33,852 nt of DNA from a virus, in the IMG/VR virus record IMGVR_UViG_3300031951_000684, positions 1 through 33,852 of that record; one strand, written 5' to 3'. The position numbers were made by a program, and so were the translations under genes. The notes under the pieces were generated by a model. It made no database searches. It was not told where the DNA came from and saw nothing but the letters and a program-made list of their open reading frames with translations. Positions 1-8,039 of this stretch are shown piece after piece; the first letter of the stretch is position 1, and every line of letters starts with the position of its first letter.

Positions 1-2081
1 ATCGCCGCTGGGAGCCGGTCACCCCCGGCCAGCCGTTGGTCTATATGGGCACGGGCGTCTGGGATGTGGCAAAGATCGCCTCGCGCCCCGACAACTACGG
101 GTTCCCCGCCGACACGCTGCCTGATCCAAAGATCTACGGTCCGCAGGCCGGAGACATGTACATCAACCTGTCCAGTGGGCAGGTGACCAGTTTCACGGGC
201 CCGTCACCCGGGTCACGCAACACTGCCACCATCACGGGCGGCACGTTGTCGCCAACGCTCGATGTTACGCAGTCCAGCATCGCCAAGCTGACCGATGTCA
301 ACCTTACGACTGCGCCGAAGGATGGCGAGGTTCTGACCTATGATTTGGCGACGACCAAGTGGTTGCCGAAGAAGGTTGCGACCACGCTGGGCGACCTGAC
401 AGATGTTACCGAAGCACCCATAAGCACGGTGGGTAACATCCTCCTTGCTGATGGGACTGGCGCATGGGCAGAGGCTGCCAACCCGTCCTACACCAAGACC
501 GAGGTGGACGCAAAGCTCACCCAGATCATCACAGGCTTAACGCACGATATCTCGGTGCTCGACATTCTCAACATCCCGCCACTTGCGCCGGCTGAGGGGT
601 CTGCTTACATCATTGGAACCGCGCCGACGCTGGGCTGGATAGGGCACGCAAACGAAGTAGCCTTCTTCGATTCTGGCGCGTGGCTGTTTACCCCGCCGGT
701 CGCAAACGAAGCGCACCTTGTTGAAGCACTCCAGTCGATCTGGGCGTGGACGCCTGCCCCCGGTGGCGCGGGTGCCAGCCGCTGGGTGAAGGTGGCAAAC
801 ACCTCGGGCGCTGCGGGCGTAACGGCGAAGCACGGCGTGGGTGAGATCATCCCGTGGGTTGCCGATACATACCCAGACGACTATCTGGAATGTAAGGGAC
901 AGACTGTTGCGATTTCCGCTTACAACGATTTGTTCGCGGTGATCGGCACCAAGTACAACGGAGCAACTGGCGCTGACGGCGTTTCTACTTTCGCGCTGCC
1001 GGATCTGCGCGGCTACTTCCTGCGAGGCATCGGCGCAAACGGTGGTGAAGGTGCGCCGGGTATTGTCCAAATTGACACCACTCGTATCCCTCGCACAACC
1101 CTAACCGGTACAACATCAACCGATGGCTCGCACCACCACAGTTTCGAGCGAGGCCCGGCTAATTGGTCAGGCGACACTAAGTACACAGACGCACGGTACT
1201 CTCCTATCAACGCTGTTGGCGGCGGCGCGACTGTAGACGCGGGGATTAACGCGAACGGAAACCACACTCATACCGTCACTATTACTGGCGGCGGTGATGT
1301 TGAAACCCGTCCGAAGAGCTTCTCGGTTCGCTGGTTGATCCGGCACAAGGCCATCGACGGCGGTGCCATGGGGCCGCGTGGTCAGAATGGCGTCGGCGTG
1401 CCCGCCATTACGGCCACCGACGACAAAAAAGTAATGACCGTCGTGGCAGGTGTTGCTACATGGGCAACCCCTGCGGCGGCTTTACCGGCCGGTACTGCGG
1501 TCGGCCAGAAGCTGGAGTGGAACGGAACGATCTGGGTTCCGACTGTGGACAAGGTGTCTGTAACGCAGGCGGCGGAATTCACGACCTCCGCCAATCCCGC
1601 GATGTATGAGCTAAAAGGCGGCATCTGGCTGGACAATGACGAATGGGGCCGCCTGCAGTTGTTCGGGGCAGATGGGACGACGCAGCTAGTGCCTGATGCT
1701 AACTGGTTTATCAGCGGGTCTACGTGGATGCAAGTAAGCACCTATGCTTCACTCACTGACAGTTCTACAGACAGCGATACCCGCGGCGGCAGAGGCTACA
1801 ACCAACTTTCCAATGGCACGTTGGAGTTCGGAAAAAACTGGGTCGGTCACGGTAAGGGGTGGGTAGAGGTTGATCTAACCATGGTCACTACAACAAGGAA
1901 TGGCCGCTCAGATAATGCGCCAATCGCGCTCAGGTATTCGTACCACAACGATCAAGACCATCAGGTGACTGGCGTGTTGCGTGTCAGTGCCCCCAGAGGG
2001 GTAGTGGTTGGCAAGGTGAAAATCGCATCAGGGGCCACCAACACGTACAACAACTGCGTCGTCAGGACGACCCTGCTATGA
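1..2081 (+). CDS. Tail fibre protein with collar domain (5' partial)
   Basis: The reading frame is open to the left edge, so the N-terminus lies outside the window; the TTG at 36 is only an internal codon. Counting from that codon, residues ~165-255 resemble the DUF2793 domain of phage fibres (WIGHANEVAFFDSGAW). Residues ~268-335 form a Phage Tail Collar domain (GEIIPWV, then FALPDLRGYFLRGIG). It is followed by His-rich GSHHHSF and GNHTHTVTITGGG segments and ETRPKSFSVRWLIRH, the usual close of collar domains. A further ~240 residues follow and may be the receptor-binding tip. The likely role is host recognition at the tail end. Its stop overlaps the next gene (ATGA). Fibre identity is firm; the receptor is unknown. 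Confidence 0.9.
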   Translation, partial: RRWEPVTPGQPLVYMGTGVWDVAKIASRPDNYGFPADTLPDPKIYGPQAGDMYINLSSGQVTSFTGPSPGSRNTATITGGTLSPTLDVTQSSIAKLTDVNLTTAPKDGEVLTYDLATTKWLPKKVATTLGDLTDVTEAPISTVGNILLADGTGAWAEAANPSYTKTEVDAKLTQIITGLTHDISVLDILNIPPLAPAEGSAYIIGTAPTLGWIGHANEVAFFDSGAWLFTPPVANEAHLVEALQSIWAWTPAPGGAGASRWVKVANTSGAAGVTAKHGVGEIIPWVADTYPDDYLECKGQTVAISAYNDLFAVIGTKYNGATGADGVSTFALPDLRGYFLRGIGANGGEGAPGIVQIDTTRIPRTTLTGTTSTDGSHHHSFERGPANWSGDTKYTDARYSPINAVGGGATVDAGINANGNHTHTVTITGGGDVETRPKSFSVRWLIRHKAIDGGAMGPRGQNGVGVPAITATDDKKVMTVVAGVATWATPAAALPAGTAVGQKLEWNGTIWVPTVDKVSVTQAAEFTTSANPAMYELKGGIWLDNDEWGRLQLFGADGTTQLVPDANWFISGSTWMQVSTYASLTDSSTDSDTRGGRGYNQLSNGTLEFGKNWVGHGKGWVEVDLTMVTTTRNGRSDNAPIALRYSYHNDQDHQVTGVLRVSAPRGVVVGKVKIASGATNTYNNCVVRTTLL

Positions 2082-2383
2082 GGTCGTCATTGGTCGGATT
2101 GATGCTGCTGCTGGCAGGCTGTAGTCAGGCCTCGTGGCACCCACTGCCTTCGCAGCCGCGAGCGTTGGTAGCACTTCCAGTTGTGCATCCTCTGTGCGTG
2201 TTTTGGTGCCACGTCACGGTGACACTATCGGACGCCGAGGGTGCAGATGTAGAAGGTTCCGGGAACTCGGTGACCGAGGGTGCAGTGACGCAGACGATTC
2301 AACAGACAGAAAGCGTTTCAGCTGGGGTGAACCGTGGCATTGGCACCGGCGCTGCAGCCAAGGCAGGAGCGGTCGTGCAATGA
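2078..2383 (+). CDS. Small predicted lipoprotein in the fibre cluster
   Basis: A 101-aa protein beginning MRSSLVGLMLLLAGCSQ: a basic residue, a hydrophobic stretch and a clear LAGC lipobox with the lipidated Cys at residue 15. It should be exported and anchored in a membrane. The mature part has HPLCVFWC and then a Thr/Ser/Val/Gly-rich region with no recognised domain. The ATG overlaps the fibre stop (ATGA) and its own stop overlaps the next start (ATGA), so it is translated within the fibre operon. An overlapping frame from 2134 is open but lacks a signal peptide. Possible roles are lysis or exclusion of other phages; neither is shown. Confidence 0.65.
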   Translation: MRSSLVGLMLLLAGCSQASWHPLPSQPRALVALPVVHPLCVFWCHVTVTLSDAEGADVEGSGNSVTEGAVTQTIQQTESVSAGVNRGIGTGAAAKAGAVVQ

Positions 2384-2640
2384 GCTCGTATGGCGACATT
2401 CTGGATGCGGTTACCACGCCGCCCATCGCGTCAGTCACCCCGCCTGTCGCCCCGCAAGCGGGCGCACTGTGGTTCGACACCAATGCAAAGCAGCTTTACA
2501 TCTGGAACGGGTTTGCGTGGGTGGGCGCGGGGGGCGTTGCTAGCCTTCCTCCGGCCGCTGCGGCGGATCAGGTTCTTATGTCCAACGGTGCCGGGACTGT
2601 GTATTCCGCGCGGTCCGCTATCAACCTCGGTAACTACTAG
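2380..2640 (+). CDS. Short tail-fibre-associated stalk protein
   Basis: An 86-aa protein starting at the ATG at 2380, which overlaps the lipoprotein stop; AGGAG at 2364-2368 lies upstream. Residues ~28-46 (QAGALWFDTNAKQLYIWNG) match the short 'GALWFDT...LYIWNGFAWV' unit found in phage fibres and their accessory proteins. The C-terminal half (PPAAAADQVLMSNGAGTVY) resembles fibre shaft sequence. It probably forms or caps part of the fibre complex. The frame is open upstream to 2134, but the operon-style ATGA start is preferred. Confidence 0.65.
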   Translation: MSSYGDILDAVTTPPIASVTPPVAPQAGALWFDTNAKQLYIWNGFAWVGAGGVASLPPAAAADQVLMSNGAGTVYSARSAINLGNY

Positions 2641-2651
2641 GAGACGATGCA

Positions 2652-3758
2652 ATGGCAGTAACAGTACAGATCAAGCACCGTGCAGCAGGTGGCGGCGGCG
2701 CAGGCAGCCCGACTGGTACTTCGCTTCCCGGCGAATTGGCAGTCAACTTCGACACAGGAGTAGGCGGTACGCCAGAGCTCTGGGCCAGTACGGGCGTTGC
2801 ATGGGCGCGGGTTAACCCCACTGCGGCCGCACCGACTGTTGGCACCACCGCGCTCCCGGGTGGCGCGGCCGGTTCCATCGCTGGCATCGGCACGGCGTGG
2901 ACAAACTTGGCATCTAAGCCCACCGACCCGATCATCATTGCCAGCTTTGCGGGCACGGCATACGTTAAGACGGGTGCTGGCGGTGCGGACGCGGATTGGA
3001 CGGCTCTAGGCTCGGCCACGGCATTTGCGACTGGCCCTGAGACGCATACGGGCACGGTCACCAACAAGGCAGTCAGCCCAGCTGGATTGCTGGCTGCTGG
3101 CCTTGCGGCCCCCACCGCCACGCCTGCCGCCGACGCGGACTACATCGTGCGCCTGTCGTCCACCGGCAAGATCGCCTCGGGGTTCATCAACTCCACGGGC
3201 ACCCCGGCTGCCACCCCGGCGAACGACGCCACTAAGCTCGTCGCCCTTGGTGCGGACGGCAAGGTGAACAACGGGTTACTCCACACACTGTCAACGTCCG
3301 TAGGTGCTGGGTCTGCTGGCAGCATTCCGGTGCTGAATGCCGCAGGCAAGATCGACGCCTCGATGATTGCGCTGACCGCGCTTTCCTTCAAGGGTAACCT
3401 CGACCTCACCGCAGCATACGCGGCCCCCGGCACGGCTCCGGTAGCGGGCGAGCTCTACACCGTCGCCAAGACAGGTTCTGTGAACGCTTCGTGGGCCGCA
3501 CAATTTGTTACGGGTCAGGCACCGACCGCCGTGACAGTCGGTGACCTTTTGATCTACGACGGCACCAAATTTCATCACGTTGCAAACACGGTTGATCTTT
3601 CGGGGGCCGTGCAAAAGGCAGGGGCAAACGCTATCGCCGCCGGGATGACGATGACGTGGGCGGTGCCTGCGGCCGCTGGCGTGGTGACGATCATCGACGG
3701 TGGCGACCCGGCCAAGGCAAAGCTCAATAACGTGTCTATCGACTGCGGGGTGTTCTGA
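2652..3758 (+). CDS. Tail fibre protein with tropism-determinant-like N-terminus
   Basis: A 368-aa protein rich in Ala, Gly, Thr and Val. The N-terminus (VTVQIKHRAAGG, then LPGELAVNFDTGVGGTPELW) matches the N-terminal unit of phage fibre and major-tropism-determinant proteins, in which 'GElavn' is typical. The middle contains repeated 'GKIASGFINSTGTP', 'GKVNNGLLHTLST' and 'GKIDASMIALTAL' units, each a likely shaft repeat. The start lies 11 nt after the previous stop, with GGAG at 2640-2643. It is probably a structural part of the fibre network. No enzymatic motif was seen. Confidence 0.8.
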   Translation: MAVTVQIKHRAAGGGGAGSPTGTSLPGELAVNFDTGVGGTPELWASTGVAWARVNPTAAAPTVGTTALPGGAAGSIAGIGTAWTNLASKPTDPIIIASFAGTAYVKTGAGGADADWTALGSATAFATGPETHTGTVTNKAVSPAGLLAAGLAAPTATPAADADYIVRLSSTGKIASGFINSTGTPAATPANDATKLVALGADGKVNNGLLHTLSTSVGAGSAGSIPVLNAAGKIDASMIALTALSFKGNLDLTAAYAAPGTAPVAGELYTVAKTGSVNASWAAQFVTGQAPTAVTVGDLLIYDGTKFHHVANTVDLSGAVQKAGANAIAAGMTMTWAVPAAAGVVTIIDGGDPAKAKLNNVSIDCGVF

Positions 3759-3761
3759 GCG

Positions 3762-5252
3762 ATGAGCACCATCATCAAGATCCTCCGCAGCCTCGTCAAA
3801 GGCAAGCGCCCCACGGGCCGCTCCGAGGGTGAGGTGTGGGTGAACGAGGCTGACAAGCAGTTCGGCTTCATTGACTCCACGGGCGCGGCGCAGGATCTGC
3901 TGGCCGTGCGGAGGTTCTCGGCCACATCCGACTACGCCATCGGCGACATCGTGATGCAGGCGGGCAAGCTCTACCGCGCGACCAAGGCCGTCACGGCAGG
4001 CGCGTTCACGGCGGCGGATTGGGATGCACTGCCTGCCAACGACAAATACCTTCCGCTGACGGGCGGGACGCTGACGGGCGCGTTGGGAATTGGGACTACG
4101 GCTCTCACTGGGTACAACCTTAACATCAATCGCAAGCTGGCGGGCGCAGCAAAAGCCGTCAGCATCAGAAATGTTTACGTCGTTGGGGCAGATGTGATCA
4201 CGAGTGCGATCTCGTATGTATCTCAACCAACGACAGAAGCAGCGGCTTACACGCTTGACAGTGCGGTGGCGTACTTGGCTGACGGCGTGGTTGTTGGTGC
4301 CGGAAGTGCGGTCACAAACCAGCGCGGATTACACGTAAACAACTTTACGGGCGCTGCAAACAATTACGCAGTATCGACAAACGTTCCCGTCGGCACAAAC
4401 AACAACTGGAACTTCTACGCTCAAGGCACCGCTCCAAACTACATGGCGGGCCCGTTGGGGATTGGGACTACGGTTGTGGCGGGGTGTAACCTACGCTTAA
4501 CGAGGCAGTTAACTGGGTCAACCACAGTAGCTAGTGTCCAAAGCGCCGCCACAGTTTCCGGTGATGTGTCCGTTTCTGCTTACGGGTTTAGCTCGTTAAT
4601 CAACACTGACGCTGCCGTTTTCACTCTTCCTGAGATCTATCACTTTGCTGCTAGGGGAGGTGCTGTAGGTGCCGGAAGCACGGTCGCGACCCAGTACGGC
4701 TTTTTTGCGGGACAGGGGTTGTCAGGCGCAGATAGCAATATAGGGTTTTTGGCGAATATCAAAGAAAAAGGGACGCAGGACTGGAACTTCTACGCTAAGA
4801 GTGCCGCTCCCAACGCCTACGCAGGCAAAAGCAGCTTCGGTGCTGTCACAGTCCCCACCGAAACCATCGACGCCACCGGCAACATTGCCGCCACGGGCTC
4901 GATGCTCTCCTCCGGCAATGCAGACGGTGTGGGCTATAAGACGGGCGCAGGCGGCACCACCACGCAGGCCACCAGCCGTACTACGGGCGTCACGTTAAAC
5001 GCGGTATGCGGGTCCATCGTGCTGGCACCCGCGGCAGGCCTCGCGACCTATCAGACCTTCACCGTCAGAAACGTCGTAGTCGCAGACACAGACGTTGTGC
5101 ATGTCTCGCAGAAGAGCGGGACTGACAAGTACATCGTCATGGTGACACGTGTCGCGGCAGGCGCGTTTGATGTGACCTTCGCCACCACGGGCGGCACTAC
5201 AACCGAGCAGCCCGAGTTCAACTTTGCCATCATGCGCGCCGTCGCGGCGTAA
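3762..5252 (+). CDS. Tail fibre protein with duplicated shaft domain
   Basis: A 496-aa protein. Residues ~1-45 resemble the GEVWVNEADKQFGFID head of phage fibres. Residues ~50-90 (YAIGDIVMQAGKLYRATKAV, then WDALP) look like a carbohydrate-binding module of the CBM5/12-like type often fused to fibres. LPLTGGTLTGALGIGTT then opens two tandem ~120-residue units, each beginning GIGTT and ending NWNFYAQGTAPNYMAG or DWNFYAKSAAPNAYAG. The C-terminal ~110 residues (GYKTGAGGTTTQATSRTTGV, then EFNFAIMRAVAA) match a common prophage fibre tip. It likely binds a host surface glycan; the exact receptor is unknown. Confidence 0.85.
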   Translation: MSTIIKILRSLVKGKRPTGRSEGEVWVNEADKQFGFIDSTGAAQDLLAVRRFSATSDYAIGDIVMQAGKLYRATKAVTAGAFTAADWDALPANDKYLPLTGGTLTGALGIGTTALTGYNLNINRKLAGAAKAVSIRNVYVVGADVITSAISYVSQPTTEAAAYTLDSAVAYLADGVVVGAGSAVTNQRGLHVNNFTGAANNYAVSTNVPVGTNNNWNFYAQGTAPNYMAGPLGIGTTVVAGCNLRLTRQLTGSTTVASVQSAATVSGDVSVSAYGFSSLINTDAAVFTLPEIYHFAARGGAVGAGSTVATQYGFFAGQGLSGADSNIGFLANIKEKGTQDWNFYAKSAAPNAYAGKSSFGAVTVPTETIDATGNIAATGSMLSSGNADGVGYKTGAGGTTTQATSRTTGVTLNAVCGSIVLAPAAGLATYQTFTVRNVVVADTDVVHVSQKSGTDKYIVMVTRVAAGAFDVTFATTGGTTTEQPEFNFAIMRAVAA

Positions 5253-5263
5253 CGGAGACTTTG

Positions 5264-5587
5264 ATGCAATTGGAATGGTCAATTGAGCAGATAGAAGTGT
5301 TCCCTCGCCACGGCGATGTCGAGCACGCCATTGCGGTGGCGCATTGGCGGGTGCGCGCATCTGAGGGAGGTGTGACGGTGGAGCGTTGCGGCGCAACGGG
5401 ATTCAACCAGAACAACCGCGAGGAGTGGGTGCGGTTCGAGGACGTGACCTTGGACGCGGTGGTCGGCTGGATCGAGTCGCACGTCGGGGCCGAGGAGATG
5501 GCGCAACTGAAGGCTGACATGCAGGCAGAGATCGCGCACCGTATCACGCCCCGCACGGTCATCAAGCCCCTGCCATGGAGTGCGTAA
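5264..5587 (+). CDS. DUF7936-like phage protein
   Basis: A 107-aa protein taken from the ATG at 5264, preceded by GGAG at 5255-5258; a TTG lies one codon upstream. The pattern (W-IEQIEVFPRHGDVEHAIAVAHWR at the front, a Trp-rich middle and IKPLPWSA at the end) matches the small phage proteins grouped as DUF7936, usually found next to fibre or structural genes. No catalytic motif is visible. It sits between the fibre cluster and the head-tail connector, consistent with a virion or assembly accessory role. That role is inferred only from position. Confidence 0.7.
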   Translation: MQLEWSIEQIEVFPRHGDVEHAIAVAHWRVRASEGGVTVERCGATGFNQNNREEWVRFEDVTLDAVVGWIESHVGAEEMAQLKADMQAEIAHRITPRTVIKPLPWSA

Positions 5588-5588
5588 C

Positions 5589-6197
5589 GTGTTGACACTG
5601 ACCGAGGCGAAGGTGCGGCTGGGCATCCTCCCGGCCAACACGGCACAGGACGCCACCATCACGGCGGTGGCCGGTGCGGCGCTTGCCATCGCGGAGGCGT
5701 ATTGCAGGCGCAAGTTCGCGCTGAAGGCCGAGGTCGAGACGTTCCATCACTTCCGGGGGCGCACGCTCCCGCTAGCCCGCTACCCAATTCGCTCGGTGAC
5801 GACCGTGGTTTCAAGCACCGGTGCGAGCCTTCAGCACGAGGACGCAAGGGGGCTGGGGCACATCGAGTTTGCTGGCATGGTGCATGCCGATAGGCTGACG
5901 GTGAACTACACCGGGGGCTTCGATCCTGCAGCACCGCCTGCCGATCTCTGGCTCGCGCTCTGGACGATCTTCGACTATCTGTGGGCGCAGACCCCGGGTG
6001 GCGGTGTGGCGGCCGGTGGCAGCAGCGGCGCGAGCTCAGGCGGCATCTCGAAAGTGGCGATCACGGGCGTGGGCTCAATCGAGTACGCGACGAGCGGCGG
6101 CGGATCCTCCGTTGGTGCGGCAAGCAGCGGTGGCGTGATGAGCGCGCTGCCCTTGGCGGCGGGGATTCTTGACCTGTACCGCAGGGAGGCGTGCTGA
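5589..6197 (+). CDS. Head-tail connector protein (gp6-like)
   Basis: A 202-aa protein. The N-terminal ~90 residues (LTLTEAKVRLGI, then AAALAIAEAYCRRKF-type helices) follow the pattern of HK97 gp6/YqbG-like head-tail connectors, which form a ring under the portal. A Gly/Ser-rich segment near the C-terminus (GGGVAAGGSSGASSGG) is an unusual extension. I chose GTG 5589 because TGGAG at 5576-5580 is well spaced from it; a GTG at 5580 would add three residues. It is followed by head closure and neck genes, which supports the assignment. Confidence 0.7.
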   Translation: MLTLTEAKVRLGILPANTAQDATITAVAGAALAIAEAYCRRKFALKAEVETFHHFRGRTLPLARYPIRSVTTVVSSTGASLQHEDARGLGHIEFAGMVHADRLTVNYTGGFDPAAPPADLWLALWTIFDYLWAQTPGGGVAAGGSSGASSGGISKVAITGVGSIEYATSGGGSSVGAASSGGVMSALPLAAGILDLYRREAC

Positions 6198-6556
6198 TGT
6201 CTCTCGCCCCGGACTTCCGTTCGCTGCATGATCAGGTTGTGGCCGCGCTGGGCAATGACGAGGTGATCACGCTTGAGGTGTTCGATCCTGTAGCCAAGAC
6301 CTACACGGCAACGCCCTCACGCGCCGTGGTGTCATCGTGGAAGACGCAGGACATCATCGTCGGCTCCCTGATCCAGCAGGGCGACCTGCGCTGCATCATC
6401 TCGGCCTCGCACATCCCTGCGGGCCTGCGGGATCTGGACGAGCGTGATCGGATCGTGGTGCGCGGTCGGCAGATGGCCGTGGTCCGCTGGGACACTGACA
6501 GCCGCAGGCAGAACGGGCACCTGATTGCGGCGGAGGCAACCGTTCGTGGCCGCTAA
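6197..6556 (+). CDS. Putative head closure / head-tail joining protein
   Basis: A 119-aa protein. The ATG at 6197 overlaps the previous stop (TGATG) and follows GGGAGG at 6184-6189. The sequence is mostly beta: DEVITLEVFDPVAKTYTATP, an IIVGSLIQQGDLRCIIS segment and LDERDRIVVRGRQMAVVRWD. That arrangement fits the small beta-barrel head closure proteins (gp7/gpFII type) that follow gp6-like connectors. No clear family signature can be named by eye, so the call rests on size, predicted strands and its place between connector and neck protein. Confidence 0.55.
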   Translation: MSLAPDFRSLHDQVVAALGNDEVITLEVFDPVAKTYTATPSRAVVSSWKTQDIIVGSLIQQGDLRCIISASHIPAGLRDLDERDRIVVRGRQMAVVRWDTDSRRQNGHLIAAEATVRGR

Positions 6557-7595
6557 GCTCGCGATCAAATGGTCCCCCAGCGAGCTGAATGCCGCTACGG
6601 CCGCCGTGAAGGGCGTCAGGGGACGCGCAGAGCGGGCAGCCGCACTCACCGCAGCGGGTATCGACTTCGCGGCCCTTGGCGGCCTTGGGCAGGACGCTGG
6701 CGACACCGCCCGGGCGATTGCCGAGGTGTTCGAGGATGCGCTCTCGGTGCTTGCCCGGAGGCAGTCCGAGATCGGGCAGCGGATGATCACCGATGCGATG
6801 GTGCGCAAGGGCCGCGACCCGAGCGAGTACGTGGGCTTTGTCGAAGGGCTGGACGGGAAGCTGAACGACTTCCCGCAGCCGTACCCCGACGTGATGACCG
6901 ACATGCGCCGGGGCAAGAACGTAAAGCTGAACTCGGTGGTGGACATCTCGGTCGGCAAGGCCAGCAAGCGCGTGCCCATCAGCTTCGGCATGGTGCCGTT
7001 CGGGCGCGTGTCGCTGTTCCGCAAGGCATCCCTGTCCCTCGCGGTCCTACAGGACATCGTGCTGGAGCTGATGCGCCGGGCGGCACCGCACTACCAGACG
7101 GGTCGGTACGAGAGCTCCTACAGGATCCTGCGCAAGCTGAACGGTCAGCAGTGGGAGATCCCGGCATCGATCCCCGAGTCCGCTCAGGTCGGCGACATCT
7201 ACGCCATCGTGAACGTACAGCCCTACGCCTCGACGCTGGAGCGGCATGCGTTCGACAAGAACGGCGGCATCATGTTCTACGTGGCCAAGAACACCGAGGC
7301 GCGCAGGAAGGGCGCACAGGGGGCTGGCGGTGGTGCAGAGGTAGGGTTCACCTACTTCCAACCCGGGAGCCCGCAGATGTCGCTGATACTGGGCCAGAAC
7401 CCGTCTGCGAAGACGCAGTACGCTTACCCTGCCATCTACGTTGCCCCGCTCGGAACGAAGCTTCCGGGCATCGAATCCAAGCCCGGACATGAGCGCGGGA
7501 AGACGGCATGGTATAGGCTTCGCCCGCGGGATCGCCGGGAGCGTAAAGGCGGTCGCGCAGGGAAGAAACCTCACGGCGTGAAGGTCCGCAGATGA
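6546..7595 (+). CDS. Putative neck / minor tail protein
   Basis: A 349-aa protein. GTG 6546 is preferred because GGAGG lies at 6532-6536, and it overlaps the previous gene by 11 nt. The N-terminal third is helical and charged. Residues ~180-250 (QTGRYESSYRI, then VNVQPYASTLERHAF) recall the HK97 gp10-type neck signature, in which a 'PYA..vE' motif follows an RTG-like turn. The C-terminus is very basic (RKGGRAGKKPHGVKVRR), which could contact DNA or the connector. It is far longer than typical gp10 (~130-150 aa), so it may be a fusion or a different minor structural protein. Confidence 0.5.
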   Translation: MAAKLAIKWSPSELNAATAAVKGVRGRAERAAALTAAGIDFAALGGLGQDAGDTARAIAEVFEDALSVLARRQSEIGQRMITDAMVRKGRDPSEYVGFVEGLDGKLNDFPQPYPDVMTDMRRGKNVKLNSVVDISVGKASKRVPISFGMVPFGRVSLFRKASLSLAVLQDIVLELMRRAAPHYQTGRYESSYRILRKLNGQQWEIPASIPESAQVGDIYAIVNVQPYASTLERHAFDKNGGIMFYVAKNTEARRKGAQGAGGGAEVGFTYFQPGSPQMSLILGQNPSAKTQYAYPAIYVAPLGTKLPGIESKPGHERGKTAWYRLRPRDRRERKGGRAGKKPHGVKVRR

Positions 7596-8026
7596 GCAGC
7601 CCAACGGTGCGCGCAGACATACTCGATGCGGTGACAAAGGCCGTGACGCCTGTGCCGGTGTTTGCCGTGTCGGACTACGGAAACCGGGTCGCAGACATCC
7701 CCAAGCCGGACGGCGGGATGTTTGTGCTGCTCGACTTCGTTATCACGGGCGAGGCCGTTGCCAGTATTGCGGCAGACGGGAAGCACGGCTGGATCGAGGA
7801 CGGTGTCGCATCGATTCACATCGTTCACCCCGTCACGTTTGACACCAAAGCAGCACTCGCCCTCGGTGAGACGTTGCGCATGGCACTTCGCGGATCGACC
7901 ACACCATCTGGCGTGCAGATCGATTCGGCCATTCCGTTCGTGGACGCTGAGCTGCCCGCGATTGGATTCAAGGGTGGCTACCACGGTTGGGTATCCTCCG
8001 CATACTTCACGTACTTCAATTGCTGA
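7592..8026 (+). CDS. Putative tail terminator / tail completion protein
   Basis: A 144-aa protein whose ATG at 7592 overlaps the preceding stop (ATGA). It starts with a helix (RADILDAVTKAV), has strands around DGGMFVLLDFVITGE and SIHIVHPVTFDTKAALAL, and ends with YHGWVSSAYFTYFNC. Size, mixed alpha/beta pattern and position between neck protein and tail tube match tail terminators of the lambda gpU kind, which cap the growing tail tube. Sequence similarity is not strong enough by eye to name a specific family. Confidence 0.55.
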   Translation: MSSPTVRADILDAVTKAVTPVPVFAVSDYGNRVADIPKPDGGMFVLLDFVITGEAVASIAADGKHGWIEDGVASIHIVHPVTFDTKAALALGETLRMALRGSTTPSGVQIDSAIPFVDAELPAIGFKGGYHGWVSSAYFTYFNC

Positions 8027-8039
8027 TCAGGAGCACACC

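Noticed and set aside
190-218. TTCACGGGCCCGTCACCCGGG in the fibre gene as a fourth stem-loop copy
   Set aside because: It lies inside coding sequence, lacks the CACGGGA flank and does not follow a stop codon.
3291-4226. 311-aa minus-strand open frame opposite fibre genes
   Set aside because: Shadow of two fibre genes; no leader or domain, Arg/His-rich.
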